A DNA stretch of 64,000 bases, taken from Massilia sp. PDC64 (GTDB taxonomy: Bacteria; Pseudomonadota; Gammaproteobacteria; Burkholderiales; Burkholderiaceae_D). Made by a program: the position numbers and the translations under genes. A model generated the notes under the pieces. That model did no database searches, was not told where the DNA came from, and worked only from the letters and a program-made list of their open reading frames with translations. Of the stretch, positions 18,674 through 27,231 are shown piece by piece. Every line of letters begins with the position of its first letter. The first letter of the stretch is position 1. The stretch lies in the NCBI RefSeq assembly GCF_900101265.1, contig NZ_FMZS01000007.1, positions 186,001-250,000 on the forward strand, written 5' to 3'.

Positions 18674-18689
18674 TTGACGTAAACGTAAA
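18674..18689. promoter_or_regulatory. LiuR-type operator 1 (MBL hydrolase / liuR intergenic)
   Basis: TTGACGTAAACGTAAA lies between the divergent MBL hydrolase and liuR genes. The identical 16-mer recurs, inverted, at 60065-60080, and a close variant at 19186-19206. Its position suggests autoregulation of liuR and possible control of the hydrolase. Confidence 0.8.
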
Positions 18690-18754
18690 CGGAAGGCGCA
18701 AATTGTGATTCTAAGCGATTCCGGACCGCGCCACTTTTGACCCGCAGAACAACC

Positions 18755-19189
18755 ATGGCCACCACCTACACCATCGCCGAACTGGCACGCGAATTCGACA
18801 TCACCGCGCGTGCGATCCGCTTCTACGAAGACCAGGGACTGCTCAGCCCGAAACGCGAGGGCCAGGGCGGACGCAACCGTGTCTACACCCCGCGCGACCG
18901 CACCCGGCTGAAGCTGACCTTGCGCGGCAAGCGCCTGGGTCTGACCCTGTCCGAGATCAAAAGCATCATCGACATGTACGAGACGCCGAAGGACACCGTG
19001 GCCCAGATCAACCGCTTCCTGGGCGTGCTGGCGCACCAGCGCGAGACGCTGGAACAGCAGCGGGCGGATATCGAGATGTCGCTGGCAGAGATTGCTGTCC
19101 ATGAAGAAGAATGCCGCCGGCTGCTGGCGGAGTCGGGTGCAGCCGGCACCTTGCTGGATGAGGATGCCGGCGAGAAGGATGCCGCTTGA
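18755..19189 (+). CDS. liuR: MerR-family regulator, LiuR type
   Basis: 144-aa MerR regulator: N-terminal winged HTH (YTIAELAREFDITARAIRFYEDQGLLSPKREG), then a coiled-coil dimerisation helix (NRFLGVLAHQRETLEQQRADIEM). The HTH and length match LiuR, the repressor of branched-chain amino-acid (leucine/isovalerate) catabolism in proteobacteria. Context agrees: isovaleryl-CoA dehydrogenase follows 82 bp behind. Palindromic operators lie upstream of the gene and at its 3' end, where the stop codon is inside the operator. I chose ATG 18755 (MATTYTIAEL); a TTG six codons upstream is unlikely. Confidence 0.88.
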   Translation: MATTYTIAELAREFDITARAIRFYEDQGLLSPKREGQGGRNRVYTPRDRTRLKLTLRGKRLGLTLSEIKSIIDMYETPKDTVAQINRFLGVLAHQRETLEQQRADIEMSLAEIAVHEEECRRLLAESGAAGTLLDEDAGEKDAA

Positions 19190-19206
19190 CGTTTACGTTA
19201 ACGTCA
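19186..19206. promoter_or_regulatory. LiuR-type operator 2 with liuA promoter
   Basis: Palindrome TTGACGTT-TACGTT-AACGTCA overlaps the liuR stop codon. Inside it TTTACG (19192-19197) can serve as -35, followed after exactly 17 bp by TATCAT (19215-19220) as -10. An operator over the -35 element fits repression of liuA. Confidence 0.82.
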
Positions 19207-19271
19207 CTCCGCGCTATCATCGAGTCTGGCCACGAGCCTTCCACCAGACAGACGACGAGAACGAGGACGAC

Positions 19272-20456
19272 ATGCTGCATCTCCCTGGCTTGACCTTTGA
19301 CCACGGCGAAGACATCGCCGCCCTGCGCGAAGCTGTACAACAGTTTGCCGCAAGCGAAATCGCCCCCCGCGCGGCCGAGATCGACCGCACCGACCAGTTC
19401 CCGATGGATCTGTGGAAAAAGATGGGCGAACTGGGCCTGCTCGGCATTACCGTCGGCGAGGAATACGGCGGCGCCAACATGGGCTACCTGGCGCACATCG
19501 TCGCCATGGAAGAAATCTCGCGCGCGTCGGCGTCCGTCGGCCTGTCGTACGGTGCCCACTCGAACCTGTGCGTCAACCAGATCAAGCGCAACGGCAACGA
19601 AGAGCAGAAGCGCAAATACCTGCCGAAACTGATCTCGGGCGAGCACGTCGGTGCACTGGCCATGTCCGAACCGAACGCCGGTTCCGACGTCGTCAGCATG
19701 AAGCTGCGCGCCGACCTGAAAGGCGACCGCTATGTGCTGAACGGCACCAAGATGTGGATCACGAACGGCCCGGATGCCGACACCCTCGTCGTCTACGCCA
19801 AGACCGACATCGACGCCGGCCCGCGCGGCATGACGGCCTTCCTCATCGAAAAAGGTTTCAAAGGTTTCTCCATCGCACAAAAGCTGGACAAGCTGGGCAT
19901 GCGCGGTTCGCACACGGGCGAGCTCGTATTCCAGGATTGCGAAGTGCCGGTGGAAAACGTGCTGGGCGGCGTGGGCAAGGGCGTCAACGTGCTGATGTCG
20001 GGCCTCGATTTCGAGCGCACCGTCCTCTCCGGCGGTCCGCTGGGCATCATGTCGGCCTGCATGGACGTCGTCGTCCCGTATATTCACGAGCGCAAGCAGT
20101 TTGGTCAGGCAATTGGTGAGTTCCAACTGATGCAGGGCAAGATCGCCGATATGTATTCGACGATGATGGCATGCCGTGCTTATGTGTACGCGGTCGGCCA
20201 GGCGTGCGACCGGGCGCAGTCGCCGGAGCAGGTTCGTGCCCTGCGCAAGGACGCGGCCGGCGCCATCCTGTACAGCGCGGAAAAAGCAACGTGGATGGCC
20301 GGCGAGGCGATCCAGACGCTGGGCGGCAACGGCTACATCAACGAATATCCGGTGGGCCGCCTGTGGCGCGACGCCAAGCTGTACGAGATCGGCGCCGGGA
20401 CGAGCGAAATCCGGCGCATGCTGATCGGGCGCGAGCTGTTCGGCGAGACGATGTAA
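19272..20456 (+). CDS. liuA: Isovaleryl-CoA dehydrogenase
   Basis: 394-aa FAD-dependent acyl-CoA dehydrogenase for isovaleryl-CoA, the third step of leucine breakdown. The decisive feature is the catalytic base: Glu in GLDFERTVLSGGPLGI, the position used by isovaleryl-CoA dehydrogenase, while the usual YEGT near the C-terminus reads IGAGTSEIRR. The FAD signatures SEPNAGSDVVSM and QTLGGNGYINEYPVGRLWRDAKLYEIG are intact. GAGGA lies 4 bp before ATG 19272. The promoter overlaps a LiuR-type operator. The liuB and liuC partners are about 40 kb away. Confidence 0.93.
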   Translation: MLHLPGLTFDHGEDIAALREAVQQFAASEIAPRAAEIDRTDQFPMDLWKKMGELGLLGITVGEEYGGANMGYLAHIVAMEEISRASASVGLSYGAHSNLCVNQIKRNGNEEQKRKYLPKLISGEHVGALAMSEPNAGSDVVSMKLRADLKGDRYVLNGTKMWITNGPDADTLVVYAKTDIDAGPRGMTAFLIEKGFKGFSIAQKLDKLGMRGSHTGELVFQDCEVPVENVLGGVGKGVNVLMSGLDFERTVLSGGPLGIMSACMDVVVPYIHERKQFGQAIGEFQLMQGKIADMYSTMMACRAYVYAVGQACDRAQSPEQVRALRKDAAGAILYSAEKATWMAGEAIQTLGGNGYINEYPVGRLWRDAKLYEIGAGTSEIRRMLIGRELFGETM

Positions 20457-20542
20457 GTTTGTGGAGCGAGGAGACCGGGCGAATAACAAGATCGGCAAGA
20501 GCCGGCACAATAACAATCCACGTAGCCCGAAAAAAACCAAGT

Positions 20543-20586
20543 CCGCCGGTTCCGGTTTCCGTCTCGAACGGCGCCGGAGCCGGCGG
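20543..20586. other. Long imperfect hairpin between liuA and aceK
   Basis: CCGCCGGTTCCGG (20543-20555) pairs with CCGGAGCCGGCGG (20574-20586) with one mismatch over 13 bp. No U-tract follows on the plus strand; a run of A (20530-20536) precedes it. It may limit read-through from liuA into aceK. Confidence 0.4.
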
Positions 20587-20673
20587 GACTTGAAGCAGCC
20601 ACTCTCATCGTTACCGTGCCATGCATTCGCGGACTACAATGACCGCTGCCCCGTCCACCGCGCGAGCCGCCCG

Positions 20674-22503
20674 ATGACCCAGGCCACCTTCCCCAAGCTG
20701 CTGTCGTCCCAGATCGCCTTCGACATTGCGCGTACCATCCTGGACGGCTTCGACCGCCACTACACGCTGTTCCGCCAGGCCAGCAAGGCGGCCAAGACCT
20801 GGTTCGAACGTGCCGACTGGACGACGGCCCAGAAGGCCGCGCGCGAGCGTATCGATTTCTACGACAAGCGCGTGCAGGAATGCGTGCATGCGCTGGAAGA
20901 CGAATACGCGCCGGAAGACCTCGACGACGATACCTGGCGCGAAACGAAGCTCCATTACATTGGCCTGCTGACGGACCACAAGCGCCCGGAGCTGGCGGAA
21001 AGCTTCTTCAATTCCGTCTGCTGCCACATCCTGCACCGCAGCTATTACCGCAACGATTTCATCTTCGTGCGCCCGGCCGTCTCGACGGAATACATCGAGA
21101 CGGACGAACCGGCCCCGACCTACCGCGTGTACTACCCGGCGGCGGACGGCCTGCGCTTCTCGTTGCGGCGCATGGTGACGAATTTCCAGCTCGACTGTCC
21201 GTTCGCCGACCTCGACCGCGACATCGCCCTCGTCGAAGCGCGCATGGTCGAGCATTTCGGCCTCCACGAGCGCGAGCCGAACCAGCAGTTGCACGTGCTG
21301 TCGAGTCTATTCTTCCGCAACAAGGCCGCGTATATCGTGGGCCGCGCCATCAACGGCGCCCGCGAGCATCCGTTCGTCGTGCCGATCCTGCACGACCGCG
21401 CGGGCCGCCTCGTCCTCGATGCGGTGCTGACGGATCCGGAGCAGGTGATCCTGCTGTTCTCGTTCACGCGCGCCTATTTCATGGTCGACATGGAGGTGCC
21501 GTCGGCATTCGTCCAGTTCCTGCGCAGCCTCATGCCGAAAAAGCCGCGCAGCGAAATCTACACGATCCTCGGCCTGCAAAAGCAGGGCAAGACGCTGTTC
21601 TACCGCGACTTCCTGCAGCACCTGAAGCACAGCTCCGACGCCTTCCGCATCGCACCCGGCATCCGCGGTCTCGTGATGCTCGTGTTCGAACTGCCCTCCT
21701 TTCCGTACGTGTTCAAGGTGATCAAGGATTTCTATCCGCCGCCGAAAGAGACGACGCGGGCCCGCATCAAGGAAAAATACCTGCTGGTGAAGCACCACGA
21801 CCGCGTGGGCCGCATGGCGGACACGCTGGAGTACTCGGACGTGGCCTTCCCGTTGTCCCGCTTCGACGAGGAACTGCTGGCCGAACTGCGCCAGTTCGCA
21901 CCTTCGCTCATCGACGTCGAGGGCGACCACATCGTCATCAAGCACCTGTACATCGAGCGGCGCATGGTGCCGCTGAATATCTACCTGGACCGTGCACAGC
22001 GCAGCGGCGACGACGAGCTTATCGAACACGGCGTGTTCGAATACGGTAACGCCATCCGCGACCTCGTCGCTGCGAATATTTTTCCGGGCGATATGCTGTA
22101 CAAGAACTTCGGCGTGACCCGGCATGGCCGCGTCGTGTTCTACGACTACGACGAAATCGAGTACCTCACCGACTGCAACTTCCGCGACATCCCGCAGCCG
22201 CGGAACGAGGAAGACGAGATGGCCGCCGAGCCCTGGTACCCCATCGGCAAGCACGACGTCTTTCCCGAACAGTTCGCGCGCTTCCTGCTCGCGAACCCAA
22301 AGATACGCGCCGCGTTCATGAAACACCATGCCGCACTATTGACGCGCGTCTGGTGGCAGTCGCACAAGGACCGCATCCTCGCAGGCGAACTCGAAGACAT
22401 TTTTCCGTATCCGCAACACATCCGGTTCCATCTCGCGGACCCGGCGAACCCGGCGACACCCTCGCCGCCACCCCATTACTTGGAGACCTTACACAATGAA
22501 TGA
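20674..22503 (+). CDS. aceK: Isocitrate dehydrogenase kinase/phosphatase
   Basis: 609-aa bifunctional enzyme that phosphorylates and dephosphorylates isocitrate dehydrogenase and so switches flux between the TCA cycle and the glyoxylate bypass. The ATP-binding region (IAPGIRGLVMLVFELPSFPYVFKVIKD) and the catalytic part (VTRHGRVVFYDYDEIEYLTDCNFR) are intact. I chose ATG 20674 (MTQATFPKLL). It overlaps the next thiolase gene by 8 bp. Placement next to acetyl-CoA-yielding catabolism makes sense, since growth on leucine or acetate needs the bypass. Confidence 0.94.
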   Translation: MTQATFPKLLSSQIAFDIARTILDGFDRHYTLFRQASKAAKTWFERADWTTAQKAARERIDFYDKRVQECVHALEDEYAPEDLDDDTWRETKLHYIGLLTDHKRPELAESFFNSVCCHILHRSYYRNDFIFVRPAVSTEYIETDEPAPTYRVYYPAADGLRFSLRRMVTNFQLDCPFADLDRDIALVEARMVEHFGLHEREPNQQLHVLSSLFFRNKAAYIVGRAINGAREHPFVVPILHDRAGRLVLDAVLTDPEQVILLFSFTRAYFMVDMEVPSAFVQFLRSLMPKKPRSEIYTILGLQKQGKTLFYRDFLQHLKHSSDAFRIAPGIRGLVMLVFELPSFPYVFKVIKDFYPPPKETTRARIKEKYLLVKHHDRVGRMADTLEYSDVAFPLSRFDEELLAELRQFAPSLIDVEGDHIVIKHLYIERRMVPLNIYLDRAQRSGDDELIEHGVFEYGNAIRDLVAANIFPGDMLYKNFGVTRHGRVVFYDYDEIEYLTDCNFRDIPQPRNEEDEMAAEPWYPIGKHDVFPEQFARFLLANPKIRAAFMKHHAALLTRVWWQSHKDRILAGELEDIFPYPQHIRFHLADPANPATPSPPPHYLETLHNE

Positions 22504-23695
22504 TCCAATCGTTATCGTCGGCGCCGCCCGTACCCCGATGGGCGCCTTCCAGGGCGACTTCTCTTCGAAATCCGCGAGCGACCTGGGTGCCGTGGCGATC
22601 AAGGCGGCCGTCGAGCGCGCGGGCGTCGACGCGAGCCTCGTCGAGCACGTCTACTTCGGCAACTGCCTGATGGCCGGCCAGGGCCAGGCCCCGGCGCGCC
22701 AGGCACTGATCAAGGCGGGCCTCCCGCTGTCGACCGGTGCCGTCACCCTGTCGAAGATGTGCGGCTCGGCGATGCAGGCCGCGATCTTCGCGCACGATGT
22801 ACTGAAAGCCGGCAGCGCGGACGTCGTCGTCGCGGGCGGCATGGAGTCGATGACCAATGCGCCTTACCTGATCCCGAAGGCACGCGGCGGCTACCGCATC
22901 GGCCACGGCGTCATGTTCGACCACATGATGATGGACGGCCTGGAAGACGCCTATTCGCGCAACGAAAAGACGGGCGAAGGCCGCTCGATGGGCACGTTCG
23001 CCGAGGAGTGCGTAGCGAAATACTGCTTCTCGCGCGAACAGCTGGATGCGTTCGCGATCGAATCCGTCAAGCGCGCGCAGAACGCCACCGAGTCCGGCGA
23101 TTTCCAGTGGGAGATCGCACCGGTGACCGTGGCGACCCGCCTGGGCGAAACGATCATCGAGAAGGACGAGGGTCCGGTCAAGGCCAAGGTCGACAAGATC
23201 CCCACGTTGCGCCCCGCCTTCAAGAAGGACGGCGTCATCACGGCCGCCTCGTCGTCGTCGATCAACGACGGCGCCGCGGCCCTCGTCATGATGCGCGAAT
23301 CGACGGCGAAGGAACTGGGCGTCACGCCGATCGCCCGCATCGTCGCGCACACGACGCACGCGCAGGAACCGGACCAGTTCACGACCGCGCCGATCGGCTC
23401 GCTGCAAAAGCTGTTCAAGAAGACCGGCTGGACGCCGAAAGACGTCGACCTCTTCGAGATCAACGAAGCGTTCGCCGCCGTGCCGATGGCCGCGATGCAC
23501 GAGCTGGACATCCCGCACGGCAAGGTCAACATCCACGGCGGCGCATGCGCGCTGGGCCACCCGATCGGCGCGTCGGGCGCGCGCATCATCGTCACCCTGC
23601 TGGGCGCGCTGAAGAAGACGGGCGGCAAGCGCGGCGTGGCGTCGCTGTGCATCGGCGGCGGCGAAGCGACGGCGATGGCGATCGAGATGGTGTGA
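22496..23695 (+). CDS. Acetyl-CoA C-acetyltransferase (thiolase)
   Basis: 399-aa degradative-type thiolase. Nucleophile Cys is in LSKMCGSAMQA, the His of the NEAFAAV block and the C-terminal Cys of CIGGGEATA complete the active site, with GHPIGASGARI between. It overlaps aceK by 8 bp. In context it probably cleaves the acetoacetyl-CoA left by leucine degradation into two acetyl-CoA, but polyhydroxybutyrate metabolism is also possible. Confidence 0.9.
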   Translation: MNDPIVIVGAARTPMGAFQGDFSSKSASDLGAVAIKAAVERAGVDASLVEHVYFGNCLMAGQGQAPARQALIKAGLPLSTGAVTLSKMCGSAMQAAIFAHDVLKAGSADVVVAGGMESMTNAPYLIPKARGGYRIGHGVMFDHMMMDGLEDAYSRNEKTGEGRSMGTFAEECVAKYCFSREQLDAFAIESVKRAQNATESGDFQWEIAPVTVATRLGETIIEKDEGPVKAKVDKIPTLRPAFKKDGVITAASSSSINDGAAALVMMRESTAKELGVTPIARIVAHTTHAQEPDQFTTAPIGSLQKLFKKTGWTPKDVDLFEINEAFAAVPMAAMHELDIPHGKVNIHGGACALGHPIGASGARIIVTLLGALKKTGGKRGVASLCIGGGEATAMAIEMV

Positions 23696-23765
23696 CACGG
23701 CGCACGCGCGTTTCCAAAACACGGTATGGTGACGGACTGTCATCCATACCGTGAAGGAACTCTCC

Positions 23766-24434
23766 ATGCCAACAGCTCTCATCATCGGCGCCTCGCGCGG
23801 CATCGGCCTCGAACTGGCCCATCAATACCGTGCCGACGGCTGGCGCGTCATCGCCACCGCGCGCAAGAGCGCGGATTGCGAGGCGCTGCGCCGGCTGGGC
23901 GCGGAAGCGCACCAGGTCGACGTCACGAATGCCGAATCGATCGGTGGCCTGGGCTGGAAGCTGGACGACGAAAAGATCGACGCCGCCTGGCTCGTCGCAG
24001 GGGTGTACGGCCCGGACCATGCGGGCTTCCCGACCGAGAAGGAATTCGACGACGTCATGCACACGAACGTGCTGGCCGCGATGCGTTTATTGCCCATCGT
24101 CGCGCCGCTGGTCGCCGCGACGCGCGGCAAGGTGGCCGTGATCTCGTCGCGCATGGGCTCCATCGGCGCGCGCACGAGCAGCCAGGGTTCGCTGTACCGC
24201 GCCAGCAAGGCCGCGCTGAATTCCGTGCTGGCCGACGCCGCGCTGACCTACGGACCGCAGGGCGCGACGTGCCTCACGTTCCATCCTGGCTGGGTGCAGA
24301 CCGACATGGGCGGCGCGAATGCCACGCTCACCGTCGAGCAGAGCGCGAGCGGGCTGCGCGCCACGCTGGCCAGGGCGACGCCGGCGCAGAACGGCGCCTT
24401 CCTCAATTACGACGGCACGCCGATCCCGTGGTGA
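23766..24434 (+). CDS. SDR family oxidoreductase
   Basis: 222-aa short-chain dehydrogenase with GASRGIGLEL cofactor motif, catalytic Ser in AVISSRMGSIG and Tyr/Lys in LYRASKAALNS. The Rossmann NAG motif is replaced by WLVAGVYGP, as in the C-factor-like SDR branch. GAAGGAA lies upstream of ATG 23766. It lies between the thiolase and the acyl-CoA dehydrogenase on the same strand and could take part in the same catabolic operon. The substrate is unknown. Confidence 0.85.
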   Translation: MPTALIIGASRGIGLELAHQYRADGWRVIATARKSADCEALRRLGAEAHQVDVTNAESIGGLGWKLDDEKIDAAWLVAGVYGPDHAGFPTEKEFDDVMHTNVLAAMRLLPIVAPLVAATRGKVAVISSRMGSIGARTSSQGSLYRASKAALNSVLADAALTYGPQGATCLTFHPGWVQTDMGGANATLTVEQSASGLRATLARATPAQNGAFLNYDGTPIPW

Positions 24435-24460
24435 GCCGTCCACGATAACAACCGAGACAA

Positions 24461-25588
24461 ATGATACTGACCGAAGAACACCAGATGATCCGCGATGCCC
24501 TGCGCACTTTCGCGCAGGAACGCCTGGCGCCCAACGCGGCGCGCTGGGACCGCGAGCACCATTTTCCGAAGGACGAGCTGAAGGAACTGGCCCAGCTGGG
24601 CGCGTTCGGCGTGGCCGTGCCCGAGCAGTACGGCGGCGCGGGCCTCGACTACGTCGCGCTGGCGCTGGTGCTGGAAGAGATCGCGGCCGGCGACGGCGGT
24701 ACCTCCACCATCATTTCGGTCAACAACTGCCCCGTGTGCTCGATCGCGATGACGTACGCGAACGCGGCGCAGAAGGAACGCTGGCTGCGTCCGCTCGCGC
24801 AGGGCGACCTGCTGGGCGCCTTCGCGCTGACGGAACCACATACGGGCAGCGACGCCGCCGCCCTGCGCACGACGGCCGTGCGCGACGGCGATCATTACGT
24901 CCTGAACGGCACGAAGCAATTCATCACGAGCGGCAAGAACGGCGACGTCGCCATCGTCATGGCCGTCACCGACAAGGCGGCCGGCAAGAAGGGCATCAGC
25001 GCGTTCTGGGTGCCGACCGACACGCCCGGCTACATCGTGGCCGGCATCGAGCAGAAGATGGGCCAGCATTCGTCGGACACGGCGCAGATCGTGTTCGACA
25101 ACTGCCGCATCCCGCTCGAAAACCTGATCGGCGAAGAGGGGCAAGGCTACAAGATCGCGCTGTCGGGCCTGGAGGGCGGCCGCATCGGCATCGCGTCGCA
25201 ATCGGTGGGCATGGCGCGCGCCGCGTTCGAGGCCGCGCTGGCGTATGCGAAGGAGCGCGAAAGTTTCGGCACGCCGATCTTCGACCACCAGGCCGTACAA
25301 TTCCGCCTGGCCGAGATGGCGATGCAGATCGAGGCCGCGCGCCAGCTGATCCTGCACGCCGCATCGATGAAGGACGCGGGCCTGCCCTGCCTGAAGGAAG
25401 CCGCGATGGCCAAGCTGTTCGCGTCCGAGATGGCCGAGCGCGTGGTATCGTCGGCGATGCAGGTATTCGGCGGCTACGGCTATGTGGCCGACTTCCCCGT
25501 CGAGCGCATCTACCGCGACGTGCGCGTGTGCCAGATTTACGAAGGCACGAGCGACATCCAGAAAATCTTGATTGCAAGGGCACTTTGA
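24461..25588 (+). CDS. Acyl-CoA dehydrogenase (short/branched-chain type)
   Basis: 375-aa FAD-dependent acyl-CoA dehydrogenase. The catalytic Glu sits in the standard position, QIYEGTSDIQKI, unlike the isovaleryl-CoA dehydrogenase upstream. FAD-binding LTEPHTGSDAAA and VFGGYGYVADFPVERIYRD are present. The start MILTEEHQMIRDALRTFAQ is typical. It lies 26 bp after the SDR gene. It probably acts on butyryl-CoA or a short branched acyl-CoA; specificity cannot be read with confidence. Confidence 0.9.
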   Translation: MILTEEHQMIRDALRTFAQERLAPNAARWDREHHFPKDELKELAQLGAFGVAVPEQYGGAGLDYVALALVLEEIAAGDGGTSTIISVNNCPVCSIAMTYANAAQKERWLRPLAQGDLLGAFALTEPHTGSDAAALRTTAVRDGDHYVLNGTKQFITSGKNGDVAIVMAVTDKAAGKKGISAFWVPTDTPGYIVAGIEQKMGQHSSDTAQIVFDNCRIPLENLIGEEGQGYKIALSGLEGGRIGIASQSVGMARAAFEAALAYAKERESFGTPIFDHQAVQFRLAEMAMQIEAARQLILHAASMKDAGLPCLKEAAMAKLFASEMAERVVSSAMQVFGGYGYVADFPVERIYRDVRVCQIYEGTSDIQKILIARAL

Positions 25589-25596
25589 ACGCATTG

Positions 25597-26157
25597 ATGG
25601 ACAACGCAGCGGCATTGACGATCCGCCCGGCCGGTGAAACCGACCTCTCGCCGTTCTTCGCCTACCTGGACGATCACCTGCGCGACAACGGCGCCGACGG
25701 CACGCCGCTGTTCCAGCCGATCGCGCCGGGCCAGCCGCGCCTGCCGGCCGGGCTGCGCATCGCCTTCATCAAGGGCATCGACATCCCCGTCGGCCAGCCG
25801 GGCTGGCGCCGCCTGTGGCTCGCGATCGACGCCTACGGCGACATCGCCGGCCACATCGACCTGCGCGGCCGCCCCGAACCTGCCGCCACGCACCGCGCCA
25901 TGCTCGGCATGGGCGTGCACCGCGTGTGGCGGCGGCGTGGACTCGGGCGGCGTCTGCTCGAAACGGCGGCCCAGTGGGCACGGGCGGAAACAGACGTCGA
26001 CTGGATCGACCTCGAGGTCTTGTCCGAAAACCTGCCGGCCGTCGACCTGTATGCGCGCGCCGGTTTTACCACCGTCGCGCGCGTGGCGGACATGCTCAGG
26101 ATCGCGGGAATCAGCCACGACCTGAGCTACATGACGTTCAGGCTGCGCGAGGGGTGA
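25597..26157 (+). CDS. GNAT family N-acetyltransferase
   Basis: 186-aa GCN5-related acetyltransferase. Acetyl-CoA-binding motif A is VHRVWRRRGLGRRLLETAAQWA (R/Q-x-x-G-x-G/A), followed by DLYARAGFTTVARVADML, the usual C-terminal strand-helix. It starts 8 bp after the acyl-CoA dehydrogenase stop, so it is probably co-transcribed. The start may be ATG 25597 or an upstream TTG. Acetylation of a small molecule or protein cannot be distinguished. Confidence 0.82.
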   Translation: MDNAAALTIRPAGETDLSPFFAYLDDHLRDNGADGTPLFQPIAPGQPRLPAGLRIAFIKGIDIPVGQPGWRRLWLAIDAYGDIAGHIDLRGRPEPAATHRAMLGMGVHRVWRRRGLGRRLLETAAQWARAETDVDWIDLEVLSENLPAVDLYARAGFTTVARVADMLRIAGISHDLSYMTFRLREG

Positions 26158-26202
26158 GAATCGGTGAGCATGCGTGCCGTATCTGCATGCTAGAGTTGTA
26201 CG

Positions 26203-27231
26203 ATGAAAACCGCCCTGCCTCTCTTCCTGACAGTCTGCATCGCCCAGCTCGCCCACGCCGACGACTGCCAGGTCGGCAAGCTGCTGCCGGCCCCCGTCGA
26301 CCAATCCGTGCACTGGACCGGTCCCTGCAAGGACGGCTTTGCGGACGGCAAGGGCGTGCTCGAATGGACGACGAAGGACGGCACCGTGCGCCGCATCGAA
26401 GGCACGTTCGCGCACGGCGCCGTCAGCGGCGAAGCGAAGCTGAAAGTGGGCGACAAATTCACCTACATCGGCTCGCTGACCGACGGCGTGCCGGACGGCG
26501 AAGGTTACCTGCGCTTCGCCAGCGAGCTGCGCTACGAAGGCGGCCTGAAGATGATGCGGCGCGAGGGCAAGGGCGTGCAGATCTACCCGAACGGCGACGT
26601 CTACCAGGGTGAATTCCACGCCGACCGTCCGAACGGCCAGGGGCGCCTCACGTACGCGCTGGGCGGCACCGTCGAAGGCGAGTTCCGTGACGGCCGTCCG
26701 CTCGACGGCGACCGCATCACGTATGCCGGCAGCGGCCGCACCGGCACGCTCGATGTCGCTGCCCGCAACGCGGCGCTGGCCCGTCCCAAGGCGGAAAACA
26801 CGTTCCAGCAGCACCAGGCCGAACCGGAGACGGGCACGCTGCTGGCGAAGACAGAGGTGCGGTCCGCGCTGCCGACCAACGTCGGCTGGGATGGTCTCAC
26901 GCCCGAACAGAAGGACATCGTCCGCAACGGCTACCCGGCCCTGGAGCCGGGCGACGATCCGCCGTATCCGCTGAACGGTACCGTCGAATTCAACCGGCTC
27001 GCGGTGGCCGTCGCCGGCAAGTACGACGCCCGTGGCGTGCTGCACCTGCACGTGCTGGTCGGCGCCGACGGCAAGGCGAAGGAAGTGCGCAAGGTGGGCA
27101 GCTTCGACGACGACGTGGTGCGCTACGTCGGCGCCGGCGCCATGGCCCTGCGCTACAAACCGGCCATGTGCCACGGCCAGCCGTGCGAGATGATCTATCC
27201 GATCGCGATGGAGTTCACGCGGCGGTTGTAA
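26203..27231 (+). CDS. Exported MORN-repeat protein with TonB-C-like domain
   Basis: 342-aa exported protein. A signal peptide (first ~19 residues, cleavage near AHADDC) is followed by several MORN-type repeats (GPCKDGFADGKGVLEW, YEGGLKMMRREGKGVQIY, GDVYQGEFHADRPNGQGRLTY; residues 40-175). A linker leads to a C-terminal domain (about 265-342) with the TonB-C pattern ARGVLHLHVLVGADGKAKEV, then ALRYKPAMCHGQPCEMIYPIAMEFTRRL. It lacks an N-terminal membrane anchor, so it is not a classical TonB. MORN repeats may bind envelope components. Its stop abuts the convergent next gene without any gap. Function unknown. Confidence 0.82.
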   Translation: MKTALPLFLTVCIAQLAHADDCQVGKLLPAPVDQSVHWTGPCKDGFADGKGVLEWTTKDGTVRRIEGTFAHGAVSGEAKLKVGDKFTYIGSLTDGVPDGEGYLRFASELRYEGGLKMMRREGKGVQIYPNGDVYQGEFHADRPNGQGRLTYALGGTVEGEFRDGRPLDGDRITYAGSGRTGTLDVAARNAALARPKAENTFQQHQAEPETGTLLAKTEVRSALPTNVGWDGLTPEQKDIVRNGYPALEPGDDPPYPLNGTVEFNRLAVAVAGKYDARGVLHLHVLVGADGKAKEVRKVGSFDDDVVRYVGAGAMALRYKPAMCHGQPCEMIYPIAMEFTRRL

